Below are positions 1-45,578 of a stretch of 64,000 nt of DNA, piece by piece. The stretch is from Antedon mediterranea. Lineage: Eukaryota; Echinodermata; Crinoidea; Comatulida; Antedonidae. The translations under genes were made by a program, and so were the position numbers. The notes below the pieces were generated by a model. That model saw nothing but the letters and a program-made list of their open reading frames with translations. It was not told the origin of the DNA and searched no databases. Every line of letters begins with the position of its first letter. Position 1 is the first letter of the stretch. Location of the stretch: the NCBI RefSeq assembly GCF_964355755.1, contig NC_092670.1:40411795-40475794 (forward strand). Reading direction: 5' to 3'.

Positions 1-89
1 GTTTTTTCTTTAACTTTTGCAGACAATACGATAGAGGTGTAATGAATTATTGTGGAATTGAGTTAGATTATGTGATATACACCCCAGTA

Positions 90-218
90 AAGCTCTGTCT
101 AACACTATCAAACTAGTTTGGCAAAGAAATTGCAATGCAGTGATATGACATCATCATGTCCATATATGGGCACATCACATTTGTTGTCACATAAAGTTTG
201 ATAGTGTAGACAGAGCTT
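90..218. mobile_element. CArG-bearing inverted-repeat element, copy 1
   Basis: The ends are inverted repeats: AAGCTCTGTC at the left and its complement at the right, each followed inward by CACTATCAAAC-type sequence. The core has CCATATATGG. It is a non-autonomous MITE-like element with no ORF. At least 17 copies occur in this window, so dispersal by transposition is the natural reading. The superfamily is not settled: flanks are TTAA- or TA-like but no clean target duplication is visible. Confidence 0.8.
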
Positions 219-885
219 AATGGTTAGTTAACTTTTGCAGACAACACCAATAAGAGGTATAATGAATTATTGTGAAAATTGTGTTATTATGGTGATATAC
301 AAAAGTAAGATAAATGAGGCTCCACATGCACACATTTATTTTTATTAACAATTATAAAAAAAAAATGATATAATTAAATTTAAACAAAAATTATATTGTT
401 CTCTTGTTAACTTTGATGACTAACCTTATATTTTAACAAACTAACGATTATTAATATTAACTATTTTAACCAAATTTGATAGCCTGTTATTGGCTGTACC
501 AAGGTCACTTTTTCTCTATGTAGTTATTATACGCCGAGTTGTTATTGCCGTATTGTTGTATAAATAGAATTGAAGTATTAAAATATTATTTCATTACGGA
601 CTTATTGGAAATGTGTGCGCGTACCGCTCACGTTTCCTCTACCAATTATCAAAGATTTATGTTTTTAATAATATGCATTTATCTATTTATATAGCGTATA
701 GAAATTTGAAATAGTATTGGTAAAGTTTTTCTTACTAAAAGTCCCATAAGGACGATGATGCGCAACCAAAGCATTTTGGAAAAAATATTCGAATACAGTG
801 ATTGGTCATTGTATTACTTGTAGTGCGTAGGAGGCCTACGTCATTGCGTTGTGTCCTCGATCCTATAAAGTCCATTGGGAATTAC

Positions 886-1046
886 AAGCTTAAGTTTGTC
901 TACACTATCAAACTAGTTTGACAAAAAAAAAATGTGTGCAGTGGTATTGATATGCTCAAATATGGTAGTGATATGACATCATCATGTCTATATATGGGCA
1001 CATCATAATTTTGGTCACATCAAGTTTGACAGTGTAGACAGAGCTT
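886..1046. mobile_element. CArG-bearing inverted-repeat element, copy 2
   Basis: The left terminus is degraded (TTAAGTTTGTC in place of AAGCTCTGTC) and the right terminus is intact. The core keeps the TGACATCATCATGTC segment, but its CArG-like site has a T-to-C-side change (CTATATATGG). Confidence 0.75.
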
Positions 1047-2068
1047 TATATACAATTTAATTTATTAGGAGTAAAGTTATTGTAGCATTTTGTTGATTTT
1101 AGATTTAATAAAATACAATTTTGTACTATTTATGGTGTTTAGTATTCTCTGAGTTTTTGAAAATTATATTGATAATATTTGTGGTAATAAATAGGTACCA
1201 ATAAATCGATTTTTGTAATCGATAGACAACACATCGTGATAATGCGGAGAACATAACACATTGATAAAGTTATATTTACGCATTTATAATAATGATCTTT
1301 CTTTATAGCAAATCTTAATTATCTACCTGAAAAGCAATGTAATTAATTTTCATTTTGATTAATGAAAGCAATTGGTACCAGACAAACTTTTCTTTTAATG
1401 TTTAAATAGCTTCAAAGTATAAATGTAGCTCTCAGTCTGAGAGGGAAGATTGGAAAAACACTAAAACGAGAAATAAACGAGTATAGAGTAGGGCCGGGAA
1501 CAATTGCGGTTTTAGTTGAGGGCGGGCATCATTTCCATCAGAAATTATCGAAAAATGGAATCGAATTGTTGGTTTCATTTTTAGATTTTCTTTGGCTTTT
1601 AAATTTTTTTATAAACTTTGTTGATAACTAAGGTAAAGAACATATATTATTACATGTATAATTTTATTATTGCAGTTTTAGAAATGATTCAGTCACCATT
1701 ACTATCGTTATTAAGCTAGGCCTAGCTAGAGAGGCAGAACGGGCTGTACGAACATAACGTCCCACTCTCCCAGGCCCTACCTAACCTAGTCCTAGCTAGA
1801 GCTAGTACTAGTAGGTGGGTAAGCTAGGCCTAGTAGTGGTGAGTGGTTATGCAGTCAACTACACACACCATGACCTTGAGTTTGATGGTTCTGCATTTTT
1901 TGTAATTTCCTTTTTTTTTTGCAACTTGTTGAAATGACAATAAATTTAATAATCATTCAGGCCTAGTAGGCCTAGGCTAGTATTATCTTATTGTAATATT
2001 TTTTCAGAATCAAGCTGGAGAAAGAAGAAGAGGAAGCCATCATCATCCCACCAGCAGCAGATAAAAAG

Positions 2069-5000
2069 ATGGCCACTCGTCGTTTGCCGCCAGGACCATC
2101 AGTAATCTCGTCTTTATTGCATTTACTGTGTAGACTTTTGAAAAGCATTGTGTGGAAAGTATGGCAGCTATGCACATCCAGTACACTAATACTTCTGCTC
2201 ATTTATTGGGCTTACGGAAGTTTCTTCATTTTACTTTTGGTTTTTAGTGCTTTGTTTGGTAAGAGAAACAGATGCAAATGTTTGTTGATATAATTATTTC
2301 CATTGAAATAAAAGAAAAATTAATATTTTCCAACCTCTATATGCTGAAATATAAACAATTCAAGATTCAATTTATTTTGTCCTTATATTATAAATTAAAC
2401 TTCAATCTATACATTTAAAAAATATGTTAAGACATGAAATGAATTTCAGTTCTACATTGATATGGATGAAATTTATCCGAAATAAAAGAAATTGAATTTA
2501 CTATTTCATGTATAATTTCAAAAAATCTACCAATTTCTTTTTTTGGTTTTTTTTTTCAGGTTTATTTTACAATTTTCAAGATAGTTTACTTTATTTTCCA
2601 CAACAGCCAGAGTCATCAACAATGTACGTAACGCCCCCGAGTGCTGTCGGTATCCCGTATAATAATATTTATTTAAAAACAAAAGATGGTTTGAGCATTA
2701 ATGCTGTCTTGTTCAAACAGGCACCTGTCAAATGTTCGAGAGTGCCAACTATTTTATTTTTTCATGGAAATGCTGGTAACATAGGACATAGGTGAGTGAT
2801 AGCCTTCTTAATTCCTCCTTTTACATGCTATCTTGTATACATAATGGTAATAGTCAACTCCTCCAATCCCAGACACGTGAAAACAATCCCAATTGATGAT
2901 AATAGGAAATTTCCTCAGGCCTTAAGCTAACTAGTTTGACAAAAATATGTGCCCAAATATGGTAGTGATATACCCAAATATGGTGGTAATATGACATCAT
3001 CATGTCGATATATGGACGCATTATATTTTTTTGTCACAAAGTTTGATAGTGTAGCCAAGGCTTTATGTATGTACAGTATCTAATAATAAAAGAGTGATTT
3101 AACGTGATAAAGAAAATCATGTTAACGACTTCCTGCAGGTTCACATAGAACATCATGATACCCACGATAATTTCTGAATGTGAACCTAGCTATTAACAAT
3201 GTTTAATTTTGATTCACAGATATATAAATGCAAATGCCCTACATTCTGTGTGTGGGTGCAATGTAGTGTTGTTAGAATATAGAGGTTATGGAAGAAGTGA
3301 CGGTACACCTAGTGAATCAGGTGAGGTTCATCATCTTACATCATCATCATGTAATCATAATCATCATTATTAGTTAATATCATAAATCATCCATCATCAT
3401 CTAACATTATCATCATCATGTAATCATAATCATCATTATTAGTTAATATCATAAATCATCCATCATCATCTAACATTATCATCATCATGTAATCATAATC
3501 ATCATTATTAGTTAATATCATAAATCATCCATCATCATCTCACATCATCATCATGTAATCATAATCATCATCATTATTGTCCTTATACTGTAGGCAAATT
3601 GCCATCTTTAACCATAAGCGAATTCATTCACATCCTTCTTAAAGGTGGCAATCCTGTTCACAAGACAAACATGTACACAAGATGCTCTACATAAACAAAG
3701 TTTTATTTTACAGTGGAATTTTTTTTTCATCATGAGAAAAAATTCTGGCATCTGACAGGATTTGAACCCAGGACCCTGAGATTGGTAGATGAGCATCATC
3801 CACTAAGCTACAGTACAACTTCTTTTTTTAGGTTTATATATGGATGCCCAGACTGCTTTAGACTACCTCCACACTCGATCAGACATAGATCATACCAAGA
3901 TATTTGTAATGGGTCGTTCACTAGGTGGTGCTGTTGCAATCCATCTAGCATCGAGAGTTGAGAATCAGGACAGGATACGAGGACTCATTTTAGAAAATAC
4001 ATTTACAAATATACCAGAAATGGGAGCTGTAGTGATTGGGCTTGAACTCCTCAAATGGCTTCCATTAATGTTTTATAAAAATAAGGTAAGCTCTTTTGTC
4101 AGACTGTTAGTTGTTTCTAATATAAGTGTAAATAGCCAAGTACCAATAGCTGTAAATGGCCAGTATCAATAGCTATAAATAGCAACTTTCTGAAGTTTTT
4201 TGTTCACCACACACAACTAGAATTATAGTAATTCATAAAATATGGAAATATACACTAAATAACAATACAATATCATTGTCATTTATTCAGTAATTTGCCT
4301 TTGGATTAATATTCATAAGATCCATATATTTTCTTCTTTTTTTCAGTATCTTTCTCTTTTAAAAGTCTTTAGAATACAGGTGCCTACACTATTCTTATCA
4401 GGGTCAGTAGATGAACTTGTTCCTCCACAGATGATGCACAGGTTATTTCAGGTAAAAACATTTACTGGTAATTAATATGTAAATTATGAAAGTGAATTTC
4501 TGTCTATTCTTCAAAAGTTTCATTTAGTTTAATATTTATATGATTTATTCAAACACTATACAATTTGTAACATTTATAGCCAATGGCTAAAGTTAACACA
4601 AATATAAAAACTATGGACATTAACATTTCATTTACAATTAATCTAAAATATAAAGTATAATTCTTAAAGGATATAAAATACACAAATAAATACTACATAT
4701 TAACAGGTGCATATGTTACACCTATTATACTATGGCATTGTAGTTTATTCCAAGAAAAATACCCAGTGTACACGTTTGTATGATTACATACTGCAATTCT
4801 TAAAATTGTATTATTTTGTTTTTAGAGGTGTGGTTCAAGAATGAAAAAGATGGCACGTTTTGAACGAGGAACTCACAATGAAACTTGGCAATGTGACGGC
4901 TATTTCCACACTGTTGGTCAATTCTTGAGTGAAGTAAGTTACTTGAAACCTGTCATAAGACATTTTTCTAATACAAACTCAGGTACCATACAAATGCTTG

Positions 5001-5387
5001 CATGTTTTGTTTGTTCATATCTGTTCTTGTACTGTATGGTATTAGAATAAATCAAATATACGCACAAATTCCAATGGTTGATAGGTCTTAGATTTAAACA
5101 TGTCCTTAGGCTGAAATGCAATGCCCATCTGCTTTCTTGTAGTACTGCTACCAATTTCATATCACATTATCACGCGGATGCATTCAAGATGGAATTCACA
5201 ATGCCATGCCACAGTTCTTTGTTCATCATTTGAATTAATGTGATATAACAGATACACTATATTTTTCTTCAGTAGTGCGCACTTTAACATAATATTCTAT
5301 CAATGTTTTCTTTTTCAGGTAACAAGACAGGATAGCATGCCCCTGTTAAGCAGTGCAATATATGGTGCAGAAGAAGAAGATGTATGA
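2069..5387 (+). CDS. abhd13: Alpha/beta-hydrolase domain protein ABHD13
   Basis: Seven coding exons: 2069-2258, 2560-2791, 3220-3320, 3832-4085, 4347-4451, 4826-4933 and 5319-5387, giving 352 aa (vertebrate ABHD13 is about 337). All junctions are GT-AG and phase-consistent. A hydrophobic segment at about residues 38-63 predicts a type II membrane anchor. The fold shows HGNAGN (oxyanion region), the nucleophile elbow GRSLGG with Ser204, Asp281 in SGSVDELVPP, and His311 in GTHNETW, so the catalytic triad is complete. Family knowledge: ABHD13 is a membrane-bound serine hydrolase, and depalmitoylase-like activity has been proposed for relatives; the substrate here is unknown. The first Met is chosen because it gives a full anchor and no better in-frame start follows. 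It is convergent with MKRN2OS. Confidence 0.96.
2934..3063. mobile_element. CArG-bearing inverted-repeat element, copy 3 (ABHD13 intron 2)
   Basis: A degraded copy with shortened left terminus. The core has CCAAATATGG twice, and the right end reads GTTTGATAGTGTAGCC. Confidence 0.7.
3326..3580. repeat. 69-bp tandem repeat, CATCAT-rich (ABHD13 intron 3)
   Basis: About 3.5 copies of a unit containing GTAATCATAATCATCATTA, which starts at 3351, 3420, 3489 and 3555. The array begins within a few bases of the exon 3 donor at 3321. Confidence 0.85.
3597..3815 (-). mobile_element. tRNA-derived SINE (ABHD13 intron 3)
   Basis: On the minus strand, 3814-3752 looks like a tRNA: a box A match TAGCTTAGTGG and a box B match GGTTCAAATCC at normal spacing. 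The body follows to about 3597. A head-less relative of the body is found at about 23196-23345, sharing GGTGGCAATCCTGTTCA and AGACAAACAT. Two related copies with a pol III head fit a SINE family better than a genuine tRNA gene. Confidence 0.7.
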
Positions 5388-7033
5388 GTTGCAGTATAGA
5401 TATACATATACTGTAACACCTAAGATGTATGAGCTATGAGCTACATTATAGTACAGATAACATATACAGTAAGAGGAAAAATGGATGTGGTCATGTTAAA
5501 ACATAGACTATCTCTCTTGCCTTTTTCCCCTGCCTGTATAAGACCTAAACGCTCTTCCCCCCCCCCCCCCTTGTATTTTACTGATCTGATCGGGTGGAGG
5601 GGTTAGATAAACACCATGAAATAGGAAATTTATTAAAGACCATATTATTAAAGTAGGTATTGATGAGTGGTAGAGGTTTTGCAAGGATGGTAATGAAATA
5701 TGCATGTGTTGTGAACGGGACGAAACGTCTTAAAATCTAATGTATTACCTGTGTGTACTGTATATATATATTTTAAAGGTGGTGTTTTATGTTTTATGGA
5801 TAACCAATGTCTTTCATAGATGAATAAAGAATGAAAATACATTCTTAAATTTCTTATAAATTGTTATGGTGGTGGTAGTGGAGTAACTAAACCAAATAAA
5901 CTTTGAGTATGAACAATTTTGTGATATTTTATATGTGAACCATGACATTCATTGTCCATGTCATGAATTTAACATTTGCTTGCAATAAGATTGTTCTTTA
6001 TGATACAAGCCTGTAGCCAGGGGTTTGTGTGTTCGATTGTAGGTTCTCCTTTTTCGTGAAGTAGTCTTTGCAAACTAGAGATTTGCAGTAAAAATATGGT
6101 TAATAGGCTTAGCCTAGCTCATGACAATACTTGCTTCTTTTATGCAATGAACTGCCCTCGCTACGGTGCACAGGATTTAAATTTTAAATTTGCTACTGCT
6201 TCTTATATATTTTAACTTAACTTTTTCGATTATTTTGATTGTAAATCACCAGTGATAAAATAATACGTGTTAAATTCAGTAGGCATTCCAGATTATATTA
6301 ATGAATATTTTTATTATTCATAAACTGTATTCAATTTATCATGTTTAGAGTGCTGGTATTTGCCAAACATAAGATAGTGTTGTTTTTCGTCTGCTTTATA
6401 TGAAAGTAAGCAATTTTTAAACCGGTTCATGTTGACCATGATGAGAGAAGTAATTGCTTCAATGAGGGGTGTTGGGGGAGGGGGGTATAACTCAGCTCTC
6501 GTACACTAATATATAAATAACTTAATAAATACTAAACTGTACTTAAATGATTTTTTTATTTATATGATGCTACTATATTCAATATAAATAATAAAATTCA
6601 ATTCAATATAAATAAATAAATATTCTTATATACTACAATGGTGCAACATCTGCCGCAATTAAAAACCCTAAAAAATAGAATTAAGAAATCAAATGTTGCA
6701 TATTTATTTATTAATTTATGAATTTATTTTAGATATTAGTAAGCTTAGCCTAAATCTCTGTGTACACTATCAAACTAATTTGAGTGTGCCCAAATATGGT
6801 AGTAATATGTCATCATGTCCATATTTGGGCATATCACATAAAGTATGATAGTGTAGATAGAGCCTAATGCCTTCATGGATTGAAGTCAGTTGAAATCATG
6901 AACAAGTTTTTATCATACCATTTGTATCAAATATAAATAAAATGATTGATTGTATACACATTATATGTCAGAACATTTTCTTTGTTAATGATTCCTGTAG
7001 CAGACGACCCAATCCATGGATTGCTGGTTACGA
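5388..7033. other. Convergent intergenic region ABHD13 / MKRN2OS
   Basis: It contains the ABHD13 3' untranslated region and, from the right, that of MKRN2OS. There is a poly-C run near 5560, a G-rich stretch near 6467-6485 and an inverted-repeat element at 6752-6865. AATAAA occurs at 5822, but which signal is used cannot be told. No coding exon was seen. Confidence 0.6.
6752..6865. mobile_element. CArG-bearing inverted-repeat element, copy 4
   Basis: A short copy (about 114 bp) with CCAAATATGG in the left half and diverged termini (AATCTCTGTG at the left, GATAGAGCCT at the right). Confidence 0.7.
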
Positions 7034-8500
7034 CTATCCTAATTGTTGCTGGATGACTGGGCCATACCGTTCTATGCTACGATATAATGATATATAACGT
7101 GCAGCCTTGCTTGTAGCTGGCACAATATATTCTGTTGAAAACTGCGACTTTGTTATAGGTTCATTGCACTTTACTTTCCAATTGTTGAACTGAACGCAAT
7201 TCAAGAAGTTAATGACAAAATCAAAACAATTATGCAAATCTGGATGATATCTGTAAAGAATTTTAAAGTCATTTTTAGTTCTCTTCGTCATAAAAAGGAA
7301 TACAAAATAACATTTTTATAATCTTAAGGCTGACAATTTACAGTTTTCTTTTACAGAATTATGAAAAGCAAAAAAAAAAAACATGACATGTCACATTTTT
7401 CTTTTCTTTTTCATTGTATGTACCGGTATATGTTTCATATGAACAGTTTGTCAAATTTGACAAATTTTGAAATTAAAAATATGGATGATGATGATGATTA
7501 CAATGATCAGATGATGATGATATTGTTTTTTAAAGGCAATCTATATACTGTATATGAACTAATGATAATCCCATGATCGAGTCAAGTATAATCCCACCAT
7601 CTCATTTCCCCCAAATTTCATATCCAGGCCCCATGGTCATAATATACTGTAATCAATTCTGTAAACATAGAAAACATTTATCGTACCTGTCTATTTGCCA
7701 GTTTGGTTCGCTGATCATGTTGCATAGCCTCTCATCCCAGATGTCTTTAAGTACTTCATCTACAAGGTCTACAATTGGTATCGCTAGGCTCTGTTCCCAT
7801 GTGGTTGAATCTGTGTCTGTGTGTATACCTTCTTCATCGTAATTGTGTACACAACCTAAAAAAGGGGAATTAAATATTAATGATTATTATAATATGATAC
7901 ATATAATAACAAATCTTTATTTTGTAACAGAGGCTCGTACACAAAATAAAATGTGTTTTTCCATATGATCAAATCATAATTAAAATGATGAACGAATATT
8001 AAATAAAAAAATATAAATAAAATGAATGGATTAACAAATATGATGAGGGTAAATCTAAATTAATATTTTTATTGTCATAAATCAACATTTAATATAAATA
8101 TATTTCTGATTTATTGAATTTCAATTACCTTTTGAATCAGTGACACCTGTATGCAAATTAGAACCACTTTTATAGTCCCTGTAAAAATAATAAATATTCA
8201 GTCAGTATTATGTATAACTCAACTGATTTATTTGTAGTAGAGAAAGTAAATAATATAAAATTAATATTTAATGTTCAAACTTAATGCAGCTTCATAGACT
8301 TACCTAAGAAAGCTACCCACTGTTGGTTTGACCACGACAGAACAGGGTCTTTTCACTCCATTTATAAATGGTGTTGGGATTGCTACAGGAGGGCTACGGA
8401 GGCTTGACAAATTACCCTTACATACTGGACATACAGGTGGTATATTAAAACAGAATATTCCTTGAGGTTTGCAGTGATTAAATTTCAAAATTGATACCAT
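7034..8500 (-). CDS. mkrn2os: MKRN2OS-like protein
   Basis: Four coding exons on the minus strand: 8500-8304, 8178-8129, 7855-7687 and 7250-7034, giving 210 aa with every phase consistent. The product matches the human MKRN2 opposite-strand protein in overall length and order of motifs. An N-terminal FNHC stretch precedes CPVC (a possible metal-binding pair) and the KPTVGSFLR block; a central segment rich in acidic residues follows; the C-terminal half has HNCFDFVINFLNCV and YIVPATSKAARYISLYRSI, typical of the family. The molecular function of this family is not known. The start Met lies just before the conserved N-terminus. The gene is divergent from eys (888 bp between start codons) and convergent with abhd13. 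No makorin gene is visible nearby. Confidence 0.92.
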
Positions 8501-9388
8501 TTAAAAATATCAATACACTGTAACTGTTTTTTTGGAGAAAAAAAAAATTAACACATTCATCTTTCCATTTCTGTATTTTGTTTACATATAGAGCGCCCTC
8601 TAAAAAATTGATTTTTAAAAAGAAATCTAGATTACGTAGGCTACTCGTTTAAACTAAAAAAACAAGAATAAATATACATTAATATAATGCATATTCATTA
8701 ACTGTATTCATTTTTTAAATATTACTAATTAAAGTTATTTACTATAACTGTATACCAGTAATATCAACAATTAATATTTTTGAACATTATTTTTTATTTT
8801 GAATTATTTTTAGTAAGCTAGGTACGCAGATTAATGAGATTGTAACAACGGACGCTTTGCTAGCAGACGATCAAATTTCAACAACTTCCGAACAAATCTT
8901 CACTTTTAAATACGATTTAAATAACGTAAGAAGACACTATATTAATTTAATATCGATATAATTTATAGTATTGTTAATGTATAATGTTGGTGGAATGTAG
9001 TGTTACTATATTATAAATGACAATACTAGTTTATCTTCTTACTTTATTCTTTTTAGTTAGGCTGGCCTTTCTGCTCTGTCTGTAGAGAGGGTAAATACAT
9101 GGGAAGGACAGTGAGTGTCAGTGTCTCAATTAAAATTACAGTGTAGGCTAGCTGAAAATAGCAGAGGATAGGGGTCTATTTGGAGATACTTATATTATTT
9201 CTAGGCCTAGGCTCTTATAATTAATTAATACATTTAAACAAACGCATTCTTCTACACATGAGAATAAATAGGAATAAATATTCATAAAAATGTGTATGAT
9301 TTATTTTGTTCTTTTGCAGAATGAGGGTGTACATTTTAGTATGACAACTGTACTGCAGAATTTTTGTAACATAACTTGATATCAGAGG
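8501..9388. promoter_or_regulatory. Shared 5' region between MKRN2OS (-) and EYS (+)
   Basis: The two genes diverge here, so promoters for both are expected within or near this interval. Candidate untranslated exon edges for eys are visible: a segment ending at a GTAAGA donor near 8925, an acceptor-like TTTTTAG at 9056 with a GTAAAT donor near 9090, and the acceptor at 9319 that opens the first coding exon. These are inferences from splice-site appearance only. Confidence 0.4.
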
Positions 9389-43159
<33,771 letters not shown>

Positions 43160-43239
43160 TGATAATACTTTTAGCACAAGTCTGCCCATGGATAGAAAAT
43201 CGACCTTCCTGTATACATCCTATATAATCCAGTGTAGTA

Positions 43240-43405
43240 CAGTCAACTCTCCCAATACCGGACACCTTTGGGCTGGCTGGCATAATGTCAGATTTTCTAA
43301 AAAGTCTGGTATTTGGAATGTGCTTCTAATGGTAAAAATTGATTTAGGACATTAAGAAATATCTTGGGAGAGTTTCCGGTTGTTTTCAGAGGGAGTTGAC
43401 TGTAG
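43240..43405. mobile_element. Fourth inverted-repeat family, CAGTCAACTCTCCC type, copy 1
   Basis: The left end is CAGTCAACTCTCCCAATACC, and the right end is GGGAGTTGACTGTA with CTTGGGAGAG nearby. Other copies are at 47249-47380 and, interrupted, at 49231-49637. Confidence 0.75.
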
Positions 43406-44548
43406 AACCACACACTTGAATTGGCATAGATAGAATTAATATGGCATAGTTCGGTGATTGTCACAAATTGAAAATGGTTTTTTTTTTATTCTACAAATTA
43501 AGATGAATAATTCTTCCTCCATCCTAACATGAATTATTTGCACATTAATGTTGTAGCAATTCATGACAAGAACTTTGCTGAGAATGAGTGTCAAGATATT
43601 CATAATAAATCAATATCATCACCTACATTACATTCAACCATGCTGAATATGTGCACCACTTAAAGTCATTAACACCATTTAAAAACTTATATAATGTGCA
43701 CATCCCGTAATTAGCATATCCACTAACGTACTTTAACAATGCTCACTGTACATTAATCATACATTGTAAGTGATGTTGTCTTTTAGTTCAAATCCTGCTT
43801 GAGTTACTGTATGTGTGCTTATGGTGTTTTTATAAACACGTGGTCTATCAGAGGAGAGAATGAATAATCACAAATGAAAGGTTTATATAATCACTCCTTT
43901 CCTATCAGACGTCCTCTCCTTTTCACTTGCCCATTGAATTGAATTTTTTATTTTAATCGGTACAGTACTAATTGTAAATATTTTATATATTTGCTGCCTG
44001 TAATGTGATTATTTTATGTTAAAGTTTATATGTTATGCTACTTAATACAGGGAAGATCTAGGGGGTAGTGCTTCAGATGAGTGACATTATCAATTTTTGT
44101 CAGACTATAATCGTTATGTTAGCGCTCCCCTTTGAAAAATCCTGGATTTTCCCCTGTAATCAATTTATATATAAACATATAGTTGACCAGTATCTATGCG
44201 GCGTTATTATTATGAATTTGGTTGAATATTATTTGTAAAAAAAAGATTTAACAAATATGATGGTCCAGTTTTATAAAAAATAATAGTGTATGTGAACATT
44301 AAATTGTTTAAATAATTTATTTTGTAGACAAAAAACCATAAAAATGATGGCACTACAATTGTATAAGAAACGTATTTATAAAATGTTTTTAAAAAATTAT
44401 TTACTATACTAACAGTATTATGCTGGTCCTGTAAGGTAATTATCACTTTATTTTTTCATTATAAATTTTTTTTTTTTCTGAACTAAAAATAAAAATTGTT
44501 GAAATGTATTACTGTATTATTTTTAACATATTTAAAGGCACATATGTA

Positions 44549-44689
44549 AAGCTCTGTCTACACTATCAAACTAGTTCTACAAAAAAAGTGTGACGTGCCC
44601 AAATATGGTATTAATATGACATCATCGCGTCCATATATGGGCACATCACATTTTTTGTCATATAAAGTTTGATAGTGTAGACAGAGCTT
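44549..44689. mobile_element. CArG-bearing inverted-repeat element, copy 14 (best preserved)
   Basis: The left end AAGCTCTGTCTACACTATC matches the right end GATAGTGTAGACAGAGCTT as a perfect inverted repeat, extending inward with AAACT/AGTTT. The core has CCAAATATGG, TGACATCATC and CCATATATGG. This copy is a good reference for the family consensus. Confidence 0.9.
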
Positions 44690-45032
44690 AAGTGAAATGA
44701 TTTCCTACAATCATGTGCAACATACAATGACATTAATCATGTCTCTTGAATGTATAAAAAAGATACACATACTTCAAATGTTAATCATTGTAGAATCATG
44801 TGTGTGGTTGCTTTAGCTCTTTTTGAATAATAATTTCCAGCCATTTATTATGCGTTACTAGCATATAAATACAAGAGCCTTCTTTATGTGCAGGATTACA
44901 GGTGCATATTGACATGTTGCTGGTTATTATGTATTCACAACACAGTACTGTATTCATGCTAAACCGGACATTTTCAAAAACTTATCTGTTCTTTAGAACA
45001 CATCCTTCAACTGGGCAATGTATGGCAGCCAA

Positions 45033-45578
45033 AAGCTTGGTTCCCACTAGAACTTAACGCAAGGACGCAAATGCAACGCAAGCGTTTTAACCAATGACAA
45101 GCGAAGTTATAGACAGTTAGCAATCACAAGCGATTAAGCCATCGCTTGTGATTGGTCAATTCACTTGCGTTGCGTTACGTCCTTGTGTTGCGTCGCTTAA
45201 AGCTCTGTCTACAATATCAAACTAGCTTGACTAATGAATGTGATGTGCCCAAGTATTGTAGTGATATGCACAAATATGGTAATGATATGACATCATCATG
45301 TCCATATATCGGCACACACCACATATTTTTGTCACATAAAGTTTGTATAGTGTAAACAAAGCTTTAGGTTGTGTCAAATGACTATAGCTTGGTTCACACT
45401 AGGGATGCAACAACTGTAGATACAACCTAAGTGAGGTCAAAACATTGCATTTCATCCTAGTGGGAACCAAGCTTTAGGTTGTGTCAAATGACTATAGCTT
45501 GGTTCACACTAGGGATGCAACAACTGTAGATACAACCTAAGTGATACATTGCATTGCGTCCTAGTGGGAACCAAGCTT
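45033..45578. mobile_element. Nested elements: GGTTCCCACTAG element interrupted by a CArG element, plus 110-bp duplication
   Basis: An element beginning AAGCTTGGTTCCCACTAG at 45033 runs to GCGTTGCGTCGCTTA, where its expected right end (CTAGTGGGAACC) is replaced by CArG-element copy 15 (45200-45364). Immediately after, a shorter related element (AGCTTGGTTCACACTAGGG to CTAGTGGGAACCAAGCTT) occurs twice, 110 bp apart (45386-45474 and 45496-45578). The order of insertion is legible: the CArG element came second. Confidence 0.8.

Larger units (their letters stand above)
1..2068. other. Upstream non-coding region of ABHD13
   Basis: No coding exon is recognisable here. The stretch holds two copies of the inverted-repeat element described below (90-218 and 886-1046) and TAGGCCTA-rich simple sequence around 1715-1830 and 1960-1980. 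An acceptor-like polypyrimidine tract ending in AG at about 2007 lies just before the ABHD13 start. It could begin an exon carrying 5' untranslated sequence, so the true promoter may lie further upstream. A promoter cannot be placed from sequence alone. Confidence 0.5.
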
